In this document: in pieces, positions 33,701 to 41,293 of the stretch | Layout: the number at the start of each line of letters is the position of its first letter | Position numbering within the stretch: the stretch's first letter is position 1 | NCBI GenBank assembly: GCA_002633005.1 | Contig: NMRA01000982.1 | Span: 1 to 64,000 of the forward strand | Origin: Phoronis australis | Lineage: Eukaryota > Phoronida > Phoronidae | Direction of reading: 5' to 3' | Length of the DNA: 64,000 nt | Notes under the pieces: generated by a model | The model's database searches: none | The model's input: only the letters and a program-made list of their open reading frames with translations | Told to the model about the DNA's origin: nothing | Program-made: the position numbers and the translations under genes

Positions 33701-34493
33701 ACTTTCGAAACTTGTGGTTGCCTCCCTTACAACATTCTAGATCTTCAGGCTGGCAAAAATCGTCCTTAAATTTTGGGCGTCGTGTGATACGTTTTCGACG
33801 AATTTCAACCTGAATTAACATTCAGCGAAAGATCACTTTCTTAGAAGATTTAACTTTTATTTGAATTGTTATTTTTTAATTCCATCTAGTCTATTTTCGT
33901 AGAAGCGAACATGTTAGGTCATATTGTGTCTTCCAGTCTTCGATGATTCCAGAAAGCATGCGCACAAATACTGAACCGTGAACATTCGGGTAAGACTCGT
34001 GAGCGCACGAGTGGGAGCATTTCCTAAATATTGTAGCTGTTAAAGTGACCTGAGGTGGTTTGCGTAGCCAAAATGCAGTTAACCAAAAATCGAAGGAGTG
34101 ATTTGCTCTACTGTAAAAGAGCGCCACCAATTGTAGCCTTCTTCGGAAGTGTCTGGTTGTATCGCTACTATGTAGTAAAGTGGAGTCAAACACAGTAAAA
34201 AGTGGTTTTGGTACGTTTTCAACATTTCCTGTCATTTGCTCTACTCTGTCTTCTTTCTTCCCAACTGCAGAATTTTCGCCGCTGGCTCTTTTAATGCTGT
34301 GCCTGACCCGTGCGATTTGGCGAAGAAGAATATCTACCAGATCCAAAAGAAGGCGGCTCTCTGTGGCATCGTGTCTTCCGCTCTTCAGTACTACAGGTGT
34401 GAAAGTTATGGCTGTGCTCTCTTCTCCCAGTTGACTGTGGCTGTCGTTGTGATAGTGGCGACGATTTTGTTCATGACATTTTACATGCAGTGA
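649..34493 (+). CDS. VWA/Cache domain protein, CACHD1-like (3' part of gene, 13 coding exons)
   Basis: Thirteen exons (649-746, 1372-1458, 1804-1976, 2769-2898, 8170-8380, 10076-10195, 16121-16436, 17139-17311, 24199-24334, 24752-24965, 30628-30750, 32899-33083, 34271-34493) join with matching codon phase into 728 codons and a TGA. Order seen: a segment with CIFDWSLFPKQIRD, a first Cache domain (SSPYIDQMGLG, FLGVLGIDVSL, WGYAYGF), a linker (FVNAMLRRETGRYQF), a second Cache domain (TQNGVFWVYP, HGVLAVDINYDYIHE, CYVIDSYGNMVYDP), a cysteine-rich region, and a C-terminal hydrophobic helix followed by only two residues. Sequons (NQS, NDT, NKT, NES) fit an extracellular chain. This layout is that of CACHD1 and calcium-channel alpha2-delta subunits, which sit on the cell surface and modulate voltage-gated channels. 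The VWA part should lie left of the window. The family assignment is firm; orthology to CACHD1 rather than to other VWA/Cache proteins of invertebrates is inferred. Confidence 0.85.
1372..1458 (+). CDS. CACHD1-like exon, entry to first Cache domain
   Basis: Acceptor TTCTTTCCTAG, donor ATT|GTAAGT. Exactly 29 codons in phase 0 at both ends, including ILESRGYIPVEMHCSSDVF. Position and phase fit between its neighbours, and the joined text leads into the SSPYIDQMG motif, but this exon alone has no diagnostic motif. Confidence 0.6.
1804..1976 (+). CDS. CACHD1-like exon, first Cache domain N-terminal half
   Basis: Acceptor AATTCAG, donor GA|GTAAGT. A lysine-rich helix (KGADYKQRMQKFLEKIDKKK) precedes the Cache core SSPYIDQMGLGVVFTLSAPV. 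Two leftover bases (GA) are completed to Glu by the first base of the next exon. Confidence 0.8.
2769..2898 (+). CDS. CACHD1-like exon, first Cache domain core
   Basis: Acceptor TTGTTACAG, donor ATG|GTAGGA. It encodes FLGVLGIDVSLRSIE and WGYAYGFMMNTYGDALIHP, the GIDVSL strand and the aromatic ligand-pocket strand plus HP turn typical of Cache folds in alpha2-delta/CACHD1 proteins. Ends in phase 0. Confidence 0.88.
2899..5810. other. Intron sequence, no supported feature
   Basis: First part of a 5.3-kb intron. It contains several chance open frames (for example 3370-3600 plus and 4030-4458 minus) that are unnecessary for the gene model, because exons 2769-2898 and 8170-8380 join directly in phase. 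A perfect TGACGTCA (CRE-like) word lies near 5339. Confidence 0.5.
5828..6537 (-). mobile_element. Solo LTR (710 bp) inside the Kolobok-like left end
   Basis: Begins TGTCACG and ends ATGACA, with terminal TGTCA/TGACA inverted pentamers, and is flanked by the 5-bp duplication GCAAC (5823-5827 and 6538-6542). Removing it restores the transposon end AGGCGAAGGCAACC exactly. On the minus strand a TATAAAT box (about 6267-6261) is followed some 330 bp later by AATAAA (5934-5929), giving LTR orientation. No internal region is present, so this is a recombination-derived solo LTR, of a family different from the 48-kb and 62-kb LTRs. Confidence 0.85.
6634..7300 (-). pseudogene. Degenerate THAP-domain protein of the Kolobok-like element
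   Basis: From ATG at 7300 the minus strand reads MPRCYCVTGC, then LRRFPKDDTLRRTWLT, which is the N-terminal half of a THAP zinc finger (Cys pair, FPKD, conserved Trp). The second half (TECVANIF, then KQRLKKGTIPSLLIPG) lies in another frame between about 7175 and 6954, so a frameshift splits the domain. The canonical C-x2-H-F reads CVANIF, so the zinc-ligand His appears lost. A Ser/Glu-rich tail with a short helix (LKFDKFIVDLYWSYLEGA) occupies 6903-6634. No transposase catalytic domain follows. Confidence 0.55.
7571..8169. other. Intron remainder, no supported feature
   Basis: Sequence between the Kolobok-like element and the next coding exon. Open frames here (7773-8045) have no recognisable domain. 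Confidence 0.5.
8170..8380 (+). CDS. CACHD1-like exon, Cache-to-Cache linker
   Basis: Acceptor CTATTGCAG. It encodes DIAELEVHKGRPHNFDVF and NAMLRRETG, the 'xLRxxxxxxETG' region that follows Cache 1 in the family. Two donors are possible; GTGTGG at 8381 is chosen over GTATGT at 8386 because only the former leaves one base (G) that joins GT of the next exon to make Gly and keep the frame. Confidence 0.88.
8381..10075. other. Intron, no supported feature
   Basis: 1.7-kb intron of the CACHD1-like gene. No repeat boundaries or conserved motifs were seen. Confidence 0.5.
10076..10195 (+). CDS. CACHD1-like exon
   Basis: Acceptor CAATTTAG, donor ATCA|GTGAGT. It encodes EKVIGLAIGENDLEFAY and ARTISLMEKDVI. 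One leftover A joins AG of the next exon to give Lys, so the reading continues as KDVIKNYHVTG. Confidence 0.85.
10788..12620. mobile_element. hAT-like non-autonomous transposon, copy A
   Basis: The left end (ACTCTGGTCCTGGAATGCCA) and the inverted right end (ACTCTAGTCCTAGAATGACA) form terminal inverted repeats of about 30 bp. The same 9 bases, GTTATTCCA, flank the element at 10779-10787 and 12621-12629; an 8-bp duplication plus one chance match fits the hAT superfamily. About 1.83 kb with no long coding frame. It shares its ends and several interior blocks (for example around 10840-11010, 11720-11750, 12400-12460) with copy B at 22.6 kb in the same gene. Confidence 0.7.
13930..14885 (+). repeat. 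430-bp tandem core repeat, about 2.3 copies
   Basis: Equivalent blocks recur at steps of about 430 bp: the 'GACCTTTCCAC...CTTCCGCTGCA' block near 13980, 'GACCTTTGCAC...TTATCCGGTGCA' near 14413 and 'GACCTTTGCACC...CTTCCGGTGCA' near 14845. The block AGAAGAAAAATGCACCTAAT occurs at about 14135 and 14565. The repeat is rich in TGACC/TGCACC words. Confidence 0.75.
14268..14280 (-). promoter_or_regulatory. DR1-type nuclear-receptor element (sequence match)
   Basis: TGACCTTTGACCT on the plus strand is AGGTCAAAGGTCA on the minus strand, a perfect direct repeat of AGGTCA with a 1-bp spacer, the site bound by HNF4 and RXR heterodimers. It lies inside the transposon core repeat, so a function in this animal is only a possibility. 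Confidence 0.3.
14993..15045 (+). repeat. GAATAA/GAATAAG microsatellite
   Basis: A purine-rich run of GAATAA units with a few GAAAAA variants, between the core repeats and the 3' hairpin of the Helentron-like element. It produces a lysine/asparagine low-complexity open frame with no coding value. Confidence 0.85.
15070..15095 (+). other. Perfect 10-bp stem-loop at the Helentron-like 3' end
   Basis: TACTCTGCGC, loop TTACAC, GCGCAGAGTA. Rolling-circle transposons use such a hairpin just before their 3' terminus as the termination signal. Confidence 0.7.
15334..15736. mobile_element. 403-bp MITE, diverged copy
   Basis: Ends GGCCCCGCAGTCTAATTTTT and the inverse of GGGACGGGGCTCCATTTTTT, related to the copy at 33107-33509, which by my boundaries has the same length. 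Interior matches include ACAAACCCGAGTAAAACTCG and CACTTATTTTGAGTTC. No coding frame. Confidence 0.5.
15737..16120. other. Intron remainder, no supported feature
   Basis: Spacer between the MITE and the next exon. The overlapping minus-strand open frames here have no recognisable motif. Confidence 0.45.
16121..16436 (+). CDS. CACHD1-like exon, start of second Cache domain
   Basis: Acceptor TATTTTTCAG, donor GC|GTAAGT. The largest coding exon. It contains LAPRAFCDPYGYIHNQS, an acidic cysteine loop, and TQNGVFWVYPAQQI, matching the 'P-NGV-x-YP' strand of the second Cache domain of CACHD1. Sequons NQS and NDT are present. Confidence 0.9.
17139..17311 (+). CDS. CACHD1-like exon, second Cache domain
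   Basis: Acceptor CATTTCAG, donor AA|GTATGT. It encodes AQEWYKNTMHRPHK, the family's 'WY-x-A/T' strand after the YP motif, then LITISLPIYQSYDVVYF. The open frame continues past the donor to 17373, but only the GTATGT donor leaves the single A that the next exon (GT AAT) needs to form Ser. Confidence 0.82.
18069..18493 (+). repeat. 425-bp duplicated block, first copy (21-bp array plus unique tail)
   Basis: Array of 21-bp units to about 18386, then about 105 bp of unique tail (GAAGCTCCTACCTTGG onward). It is repeated at 18495-18919 with three substitutions in 425 bases. The 21-nt period gives a 7-residue low-complexity frame (SIDRLIN) on one strand, which is not a gene. Confidence 0.9.
18495..18919 (+). 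repeat. 425-bp duplicated block, second copy
   Basis: Identical to 18069-18493 except for three single-base changes and separated from it by a single N at 18494. Because the unique tail is also duplicated, the copy did not arise by simple array slippage. It may be a recent duplication or an assembly artefact. Confidence 0.9.
19838..20311. mobile_element. Tc1/mariner-type MITE (474 bp)
   Basis: CAGTGCTGATCGAATCCAAT at the left and the inverse of CAGTGCTGATCGAATCCAAC at the right give inverted repeats of about 33 bp with one mismatch. TA dinucleotides flank both ends. CAGTG termini with TA duplications are typical of Tc1/mariner derivatives. GC-rich interior, no coding frame, one N at 20103. 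It is nested in the middle of the foldback-like element. Confidence 0.75.
20991..21629 (-). repeat. Inverted-arm array of the 21-bp TATCGATA module
   Basis: About 30 diverged units of the form TCTATCGATAGAGTTAATAAG, the reverse complement of the left-arm unit. Variants are mixed (AGAGATAGTAAG, AGAGCTACTAAT), so this arm is older or less homogenised than the left. It gives long false open frames on both strands. Confidence 0.9.
21671..22362. other. Intron sequence, no supported feature
   Basis: About 0.7 kb between the foldback element and the SINE. Nothing recognisable. Confidence 0.4.
22363..22437 (+). repeat. tRNA-derived SINE head (A and B boxes)
   Basis: B box GGTTCGAGTCC (22414-22424) sits in a perfect T-arm (GTGGG, 7-base loop, CCCAC). 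An A-box-like TGGCCTGGTTGATAAGTG lies upstream at 22371. The 5' and 3' acceptor strands do not pair, so it is not a working tRNA gene but a SINE head or tRNA pseudogene. An AT-rich tail follows to about 22515. Confidence 0.6.
22598..23922. mobile_element. hAT-like non-autonomous transposon, copy B
   Basis: A direct-orientation, diverged and shorter (about 1.3 kb) relative of copy A. Start TAGAACGCTAGGCCTGAAAT, end the inverse of AGAACTCTAGCTCTGGAATG. Shared blocks include TTGTTCCGGTATGTGTTCTT (22669 on), GGATTGAAAAGAGGGACTTC (about 23514) and AAATCGCTGATTGTATGG (about 23686). No clear target duplication remains. It lies in a different intron of the same gene as copy A. Confidence 0.65.
24199..24334 (+). 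CDS. CACHD1-like exon, second Cache domain
   Basis: Acceptor CTTTTTAG, donor AA|GTGAGT. It encodes SNKTYKQQFEGENSLHG, then VLAVDINYDYIHE, the counterpart of GIDVTL strands in Cache domains, and MGMDCNQ. The preceding intron (17312-24198) is the longest in the gene and holds the foldback element. Confidence 0.88.
24752..24965 (+). CDS. CACHD1-like exon, second Cache domain C-terminal half
   Basis: Acceptor ATCCGCAG, donor TTG|GTGAGT. It encodes CYVIDSYGNMVYDP, the 'CFIID-x-G-xxV-x-HP'-type strand, then EGYVFRELIRRGIFVQ and a cysteine pair. The open frame runs through the donor to 25031, but splicing at 24965 keeps phase 0 with the next exon. Confidence 0.88.
28765..28880 (+). mobile_element. 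One-ended hAT-MITE fragment
   Basis: CAGGGGCAGATCCAGG followed by a G-rich tract and an ATAATCAGAATTT block, matching the left part of the complete MITE at 34706-34865. The right end is missing, so this is a truncated copy. Confidence 0.5.
29531..29557. other. Perfect 11-bp stem-loop
   Basis: CTACTGAATAA, loop ACCCG, TTATTCAGTAG. It lies within an intron and no transposon ends were recognised around it. Confidence 0.5.
30628..30750 (+). CDS. CACHD1-like exon, cysteine-rich region
   Basis: Acceptor TTTTCTAG. 41 codons starting SIFINLHKAKEKDHTWG. Donor CAG|GTATCA (30751) is used because the alternative GTATGA at 30767 would put the next exon out of frame and into an early stop. An unseen small exon in the following 2.1-kb intron cannot be excluded. 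Confidence 0.75.
30751..32898. other. 2.1-kb intron, no supported feature
   Basis: Contains a poly-G run near 31536 and AT-rich DNA only. Confidence 0.45.
32899..33083 (+). CDS. CACHD1-like exon, juxtamembrane ectodomain
   Basis: Acceptor TTGTCAG, donor AG|GTGACT. It encodes LMYEKMEFPGDLSDDPCG, WYFIPIEDPISKL and KIFDFKPKDALFDFHCH. Two bases (AG) are completed to Arg by the last exon. A 403-bp MITE begins 24 bp after the donor. Confidence 0.85.
33107..33509. mobile_element. 403-bp MITE with GGGCCCGGTCTC ends
   Basis: GGGCCCGGTCTCTAATGTTT at the left and the inverse of GGGCCCGGTCTCCAATCTTT at the right form 20-bp inverted repeats. The interior is made of CTCGAAA/TTCGAGTT words that can also pair. 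It lies 24 bp after the exon ending at 33083. A diverged relative lies at 15334-15736. Confidence 0.75.
34271..34493 (+). CDS. CACHD1-like last coding exon with membrane anchor
   Basis: Acceptor CCAACTGCAG. It encodes IFAAGSFNAVPDPCDLAKKN, three further cysteines, then the hydrophobic helix LTVAVVVIVATILFMTFYM and a TGA after one more residue. The protein therefore ends at the membrane with no cytoplasmic tail, as in alpha2-delta subunits (which are often GPI-anchored), not with the long tail of vertebrate CACHD1. Confidence 0.88.
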
Positions 34494-34705
34494 CATTTCT
34501 ATGGCTTCAAGGCGGGTATTTCGTTTCTTGTCTTAACAAAGATTGATTGTTGGAATGGTCTTATTTTTTAATCATTATCCATCAAACACACGCACAGTTG
34601 GAAAGTGCGAGTATCCTACAGATAAACAACACGCACGTAATCGTTGTTGCATATCGGAATCTCAAATTTACACAAACCACCATTCGCGTACATGTATTAC
34701 ACAAT

Positions 34706-34865
34706 CAGGGGCAGATCCACTATTTTTAGTTGGGGGCAGAGCTGAGAATTAGTCAGGATTTTCCCCGTAAGACATTCGCACTCCCGAATTGCCAAATAGA
34801 ATCTGGGAGAGTTTTAGGGGGGGGGGCATGGCACCCTTGCCCCCCCCCCTCTAAATCCGCCACTG
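34706..34865. mobile_element. 160-bp hAT-type MITE
   Basis: CAGGGGCAGATCCACT at the left and the inverse of CAGTGGCGGATTTAGA at the right, the common CAGGGGCGGATC-type hAT terminus of animal genomes. Two poly-G/poly-C tracts inside can pair. ACAAT occurs at both outer flanks, a partial target duplication. It lies 212 bp after the CACHD1-like stop codon. Confidence 0.7.
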
Positions 34866-34892
34866 ACAATAGCCCCTAGTAGGTAGCAAAAA

Positions 34893-34965
34893 TACTTATA
34901 TATATAAAAACATATGTATGTATATGTATATGAATATGTATATGTATATATATGTATATATATCG
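34893..34965. repeat. TA/TATG microsatellite
   Basis: A run of TATATG, TATGTA and TATATA words immediately after the hAT-type MITE. Confidence 0.85.
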
Positions 34966-37673
34966 GGTGAACTAAAACGCTCCAAGATTTGAAGTGCTGT
35001 AATAATGTTCCGATACATGATCGTACTGGCTTCAGTCACATGTAAGATTTGTCATACTAGCAGCACACTTTGGAAAACAGTTTCAGGTCTTGTTTCAGAT
35101 GGTGCAGTCGCACAACCGTTTCTTGAACGATCAATCTATCCAGAGTTCTCTAAAAGATAACGTGCTTGAAGTTCTAGGTAATGAAGTTACAAACTAGAGC
35201 AAAATTGAAATTTTGCATATGGGCAGTCTTGATTCGTATATTCAAAAAAATACTCAAGTTCGCCGTGATTCCAACCCCGGCGGTTGAAATACCCGAGGGG
35301 TGCTACCTAGACATGAAAAAATAGCACTACTACTACACACTCCAGGTTTGTACCGAATGTGTAAAATTTGCGAGGTGAATGAACGCTTTGCCATACATAC
35401 TGATTCTCAAATACTTAACACTAGTGAACTCGAGTGATAAAAAGACGATTAATAACGAAACGGCGTATCCGACACAGTCTGACGAATGACACAGGGAGGA
35501 GCTCGTGTTGATGAATTACCCACACGACTGGATGCTTTGTGTTAGATAGAACAATAATTGCAATCGGACAGACATTAGCTATTTCAGTTTTTTCGTTTCC
35601 AAAACGTTAATGTCGCCCAGAAATGGAAAATTCACTTCCTTGCGTCGGACACGGGTATGGTAGTACATGTACACCGTGACATTGAAGTAAGCGATCCGTT
35701 CAGGGGTCGCTGTGCTCAGCCTATTTTGAAGAATTATACTTCGATACGTCTCAGAAACGGTGATTTGATGAAAGTTTCTCCAACGTGTAAGTGCAGTTGA
35801 TGGAGATTCGGTGTATTGTATTGTGCCACTGCTGGGAACGTAGTATACACGTAATCGATCGTAATTTGGTAAAAATTATGAAAACAAACCGTAGAAATGA
35901 GTTACCGTTATGTTGGATCTTGTTGAAAGGACTGTGTACTAACGGAATATCTACAGCGTATACATACCCTGATGGAAGAAAGTCTGTAAGATTCGTATTT
36001 GTATTTGACTTTTTACCAACTCGTTATTACTTAGATCAAGTGACCATGTCTTTTAGTAGAATTTTTATTTTGATTTTCGCCAGGTCAACCCCTGTTCTAA
36101 ATAATGCACCAATCGTTATCCACGTGTAACCAAAACGTTGCGGGTTAAAATTTCGCTTTCTGTGGATTTTCATCGGAAAGGGTAATCCCCAAAAAATAAT
36201 CAGAATATTTCTTATACATGTATTTTAAGCCTAACAAAACTGAAATTGTAACTCTTTGCTTTTTATAACATCAAAATGTATCGCAGCTAAATCTTCTCCG
36301 ATTATAAAGTAGCCGAGTGTAAATGTCTTTCACTTCAACAAAAGTCGCCAAGTTATCGGTGCTAGACTTGTAAGTCATATGTCACTCAATAAGTAACATC
36401 TACAGTACGTTGCCAAATTCTGGTGAAAATGTTGAATGGTACAGAATATTAGGCAAAGATATATTTCACCAAATTTATTTGTAAAACATTGGTTATTATC
36501 TTCATAAATTTTTCATTTGGATTTTTAAAATTTCGCATCAATAAATTGTGGCGATGAACACTTCTTCACATTATTTTCTCATCTTTTGTCAACATTCAGC
36601 GCTCGATTTCATTTCCAATTACTTTGATTCTAAGGCTACGCCTTAACGTGCGATCAGCTTCTCTCCAAGAGACTGGGCCATTGGCTTTTTGCGCCAGCTT
36701 CGATCAACAATCTGCTTACACTGCCTGCGTCTGCCATTTGCAAGCACGGCACCTAGGAACAAAACAGCAGATGAGGCGGTGACATCAATTCCTCTAACTT
36801 TGACTGGAAGCCTTTCTAAGAATCGCCGTTTGTAATTCAATAACAGAACACGACTGATTTTGCTGGTATAACTCTGAAATGTGCTGAAGAAATCAGTTCC
36901 ATCACAAACAACCCAAATGCGTTTTTGTGGTTGTAAAATCTACTGCGCCCTTTTAATGACAGAAATCCTTTCCCTGATTTGTCGGTGTACCAGCCTATGG
37001 CAAATGTTTTCTCTTTGTTTCACTATACCGACTATAAATAAAATGACTCGACTTCACTTCACTTCATTCCGATGTGTCAGAGTTACAAACAGAAATGTTT
37101 CTGCATTGCAATATTGGACTACTTACATAGTCGATGGGCTTGTACGATTCCTTTATTCCCAGATCACTGGATATGCTACAAGGCCTATTCAATGTACGAA
37201 TCGACGGCTATACATTGGTATATCAAGTTAGTTATTGCTTTAGGCGACATTCTTCACTTGGTTTGTCGCGGCGAGAGATTTGGTGCACGAAGCATAGTCA
37301 CCGGTAAACTGAGTTTTGTTCACTTCAGCCTGGAAAGTTCGGCTCCTCACCTGAGTCATGGGTTAGGGTTGGGAACAGAATGACCAATTTTGTAGCTCAG
37401 TAAGTTCAAGTAAGCCCTGGATTTTAATTCTTTGACCACCGGGTCCTAGATGTGCGTTGGTCACGAAGTTCAAAACACAAACCCGCCCAGTGGCGGTTCT
37501 CATGCGGCGCCCGGCCTCGGCGCGGCGTAGACCCGTCGCCCTGTCGGACTCGGCACATCACAACTAGCACCCAAACTCAATTCCAGCCGCCAAGAAAGGA
37601 TCTTGATGATTTTTCAAAGGTAGGTCTTGTTCAATTTTACAGGATCAGGTTGTTATTTCACTTCTGTTCCTAG
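34966..37673. other. Intergenic spacer, no supported gene
   Basis: Downstream of the CACHD1-like gene. AATAAA at about 36540 is a possible but distant poly(A) signal. A minus-strand open frame at 36840-36643 is discussed under rejected items. Confidence 0.4.
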
Positions 37674-38430
37674 CTGATATGGACCCGCGGACGGCGGTAC
37701 ACTACTAGGCCGCCGGCTCCTGCTGACCGTGAAAAATGCGGATTTGAAGATACTCTCATTTCCTTTACATTCACCAAGAGAACAGGATGATTTTCGTCGG
37801 TCGAAAGATATAACTGAAATATAAACATTTAGTAACTTTCAGGCCCGTTTGTGTTTGCCTATTTTTCTAATATTTAGTCACCTGACCTCAATAGGCCCTC
37901 AAACACGCCGGCCACTCAGGCGGGCGCCGGGCAGATGAAGGAGTAAGCCTACCCATGAGTTAGATGTCACTGACATAGGCCTACTCTACTAACCTACTCT
38001 TCAAAATGCTTAATTTACAGTATTTTCCTTCTGTGTATTTAATTAAAATTTCTAGCGCGTTTCATGATATTTTTTCAACCTCTCCCTTTGTGAACTGGAG
38101 ATTTCTACCGTCGACAAGGTGAAAAAATGTCGATAGAGGGCGCTCTAAGGCAGGCGTCAGGTGTCGCTCTAAACAAACACATGTCGAGGTGTGTGTAAGA
38201 AGAAAAGAGAAGAAGTTGCCCGCAGTTGGCAAAACTTGGCGGAGTCCCTGGTTATTTACGCAAAACGTATGTTACGAAATGTTTATATTTCAGTTATATC
38301 TTTCGACCGACGAAAATCACCCTGTTCTCTCGGTGAATGTAAAGGAAATGAGAGTATCTTCAAATCCGCATTTTTTCCGTCAGCGGGAGACCGGCGGCCT
38401 AGCTGTACCGCTGTCCGGCGTCCATATCAG
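37674..38430. mobile_element. 757-bp foldback MITE with ~160-bp inverted repeats
   Basis: Left arm 37674-37836 and inverted right arm 38271-38430 share long stretches (CTGATATGGAC ends, TGCGGATTTGAAGATACTCT, GATTTTCGTCGGTCGAAAG). The unpaired middle is about 435 bp and has no coding capacity. TA lies one base outside the left end and directly outside the right end. Superfamily unknown. Confidence 0.75.
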
Positions 38431-41130
38431 TACTTCCCATTGCTTTCTGTACGCATTTCGTACCATGTATTTTAAACGGGCGGTCGGCCAAATCTGGCCA
38501 CCTATTTTGAGCTTTCACCTCGTTACAAATACATTCCACACTTAAAGTATCATTTAAAAAAGCGCTTACTTTCTTCATTGGTCCTGTCTACTTCTATACA
38601 TATCTTCGATGAAATTTAGTTGTGAGAATTAAGGTGACTTTGGCGAAGAATTCCAACTCCACTTTTGTGGTTGGCGTTAACTTTTTCACCAAGTGCGCCA
38701 TAAACACAAAGCATGTCAACTGAACCACGTGAGTTTGGCACAGGCTAGTGCAACACTGAGCAAAGCGTGTGATGCTAGCACGTGGCACTTGCAAAATAGC
38801 ATGAGAAAGTCAGGTGAAATTTGTAAGATTTGTGTCCCTTGGACTTTTTATTCAAGATTCAACATGCATGATTTCACGTAACTTCCTCAAAATGGCACCC
38901 TGTACGGAAAAACTCAAGCAAACTGTGACAGATTTTCATCTATTTGTTCAAGTTGTCTTGACTGAATCGTCTCCAGACTTATGGTATGAGTTGTTTATAA
39001 CTCCATGTGCATATATGCATGTTTGATTTGTTTTTATTTTCTGTATTTTGAAATGAATAACTTTTTGTGGGGATGTACTATCGCTCCTGAATGCCTGCGG
39101 CATCCAGGGCGATATGTAATTGCTTATTATTCATGGTGATTCCAAAAATGTATTACTCGTACCAATTAGGCTCTTCTTATTCATGCATTCACTGGTTTTT
39201 ATGAGGTGTTCATTTGCGGCAGCTGATCTCGAGTGACTGCCATTATAAAACTGTGACAGCTCTCGGCAGGAATGATAACTACAATGATCACGTGTGTGTC
39301 AGAGGACCCCAAAATTAACTAGTATATTGAAGATACTGCGTTGCACATTAGGGAAACACTGAGTAAAAAAACAGTAATAGTCATTTATAAAGGATTGCCT
39401 CTTCAAGGCTTCATCTTCAGATAAAACATGAGAGTGCTTGTTCTCACGGTCAAATGTTGTCGTTTCGATTGGACAAGAGCCAGTTTCTATGTTGTTGTTT
39501 TTTCAGCTTCACGCAATTCTATGGAACCGTAAGCTACATGTTACATTCCGACACCTACCATGTAAACTGTAGCCAGTCATAAGACACATGAGCACCCACA
39601 TTAGATATGTATATTTTTCTTTATTTTAAAGGTCTGTTGACGTTGTTACATGACTTTGGACATTCTCTGTAGTGAGCTCAACATTGGCTTCAGCATTTGT
39701 CGCGATTCATTGAGAATGAATGCGCAGCATGTAATAGCCTCATCCAGCAACTGTTGCAGTTGTGTTATGCTCCATTTCTGGTGTCTAAGCTTTCAAAGGG
39801 ACTACAGATGGGAGATACATCCTCCACAGGAACCACAAGACATCCAGCGGTGGTCGAATATTTTCCTGCCTGTGTTTGACAAGTCTTGTGACCCACCTGG
39901 TGAATCATATGAGCCTCTGTTCACTAACTAACTGGCAATTGCCTATTATCTGAATAGTTTGCACACTTCATCGGAGGTTTGATGATCTTGGCATTTACTA
40001 CATTAATATTGCAAGTAACACATTTCTTTATGACATCAGCAGTTTATCTTGTTCATGTTGAACAGGCTCAATTGCACCCACCTTCATATTCACATTATCC
40101 TTAACACTGACCCATTCTCTAGCACAGATTATTGTAGATATTCCATCTACCCTTGCGCCATTCAGATGTGGAGTCAGCCATCAGTTGTATCCCATTCTCT
40201 GCCTCGCACCATTTAGGACAAGGGTCTGTGAAACTAAAGTCACATGACACCCAGACAAAGTCACCCAACTCTTTGTTATTTTGTGTGCACATGCTCCCTG
40301 TTTTCTGTTTTGTTCTTGTTTTGCTTATTGTTATTATTTGTTGTTACGATTTATCACTCTCCTAATTTTTTTCTTACTATAAGCCTCTGTGCACTCCCAC
40401 TTCTATTATAATCACATAGTCCATCCCTTGTCAACATCAAAGATTCAGCGTCACACACATTCAGTGTGTTTAGGCAGACAATGAAGCAGGTTGAACAAAC
40501 CGTGAACGATTGTTCTTCCCTTTGTAGCATTTAGTTAAAAGGTGCTCCTTAAAGCAGTTCACACCAAATTCCCTCATCCGGACAAAGAAAAATGGAAAAA
40601 ATAAAACGTTTTCGTATTTTCCAGGACTTAGCCACCCAGGTGATTCACCATTATTTCAGTCTTTGTGACTTAGTCCTAATCATAACTACAAGCATTTGTG
40701 ATCTAACGGGATTTTCCGTAGATCAGCTCATGGGTGTGTATTCGAAAAATGAAAATTTTCAGGTGTGTTAGCACCTGGGCGTTTATTCAGAAAATAGGGG
40801 CAAGTAAAGGGAAAGTCATAATTTTGGCCATGCAAATGTCATCATGGACTGAATACACATAATTTTGGAATAAAAGTTTCCTGACTTTGATATTTTGAAC
40901 TTTAAACTGTGTTTAAAAATTTTATTTTAATCAATGCATAGTTCACCAACACTTCGATCGTTTTTATAAAACTGAATTTGATGCCGAGAAGGGTTTTAAG
41001 AGGAATTTTTCCAAAGAAACGCCACTCTCTGGACACCAAACACACCCATGGGCATTTCATCAGGTGGGCTTATCTATAGAAAGTTCCTGTAGTATGTAGT
41101 TTCTCATTGTTTGCTTTTCTGCAAGTTTAG
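38431..41130. other. Intergenic/5' region of NTMT1, no supported feature
   Basis: No exon was identified. The NTMT1 first coding exon begins after a splice acceptor at 41121-41130 (GCAAGTTTAG), so a 5' untranslated exon and promoter probably lie in this stretch, but I could not locate them. Confidence 0.4.
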
Positions 41131-41137
41131 GTGAACA

Positions 41138-41293
41138 ATGGCTAACCCTAAAGAAGTGGACAAGTTCTACAGTGATGCTAGTCAGTATTGGTCAGGAGTT
41201 CCTGCTACAGTGGATGGTATGCTTGGAGGATTCACGGCCATTACCAACACAGACATTCAAGGCTCCTTCGAGTTCCTGCTACCATTTATACAG
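41138..41293 (+). CDS. NTMT1: NTMT1 coding exon 1
   Basis: 52 codons from ATG (context AACAATGG) to donor CAG|GTACAA. It encodes the N-terminal helices and the TVDGMLGG substrate-binding segment. Confidence 0.95.

Noticed and set aside
36643-36840. Minus-strand frame ending RSWRKKPMAQSLGEKLIAR
   Set aside because: The text is suggestive of a small basic protein, but I recognise no family, see no supporting upstream exon, and cannot exclude chance.
39650-39931. Open frame upstream of NTMT1
   Set aside because: No start context, domain or splice partner. Two frames overlap with equal plausibility.
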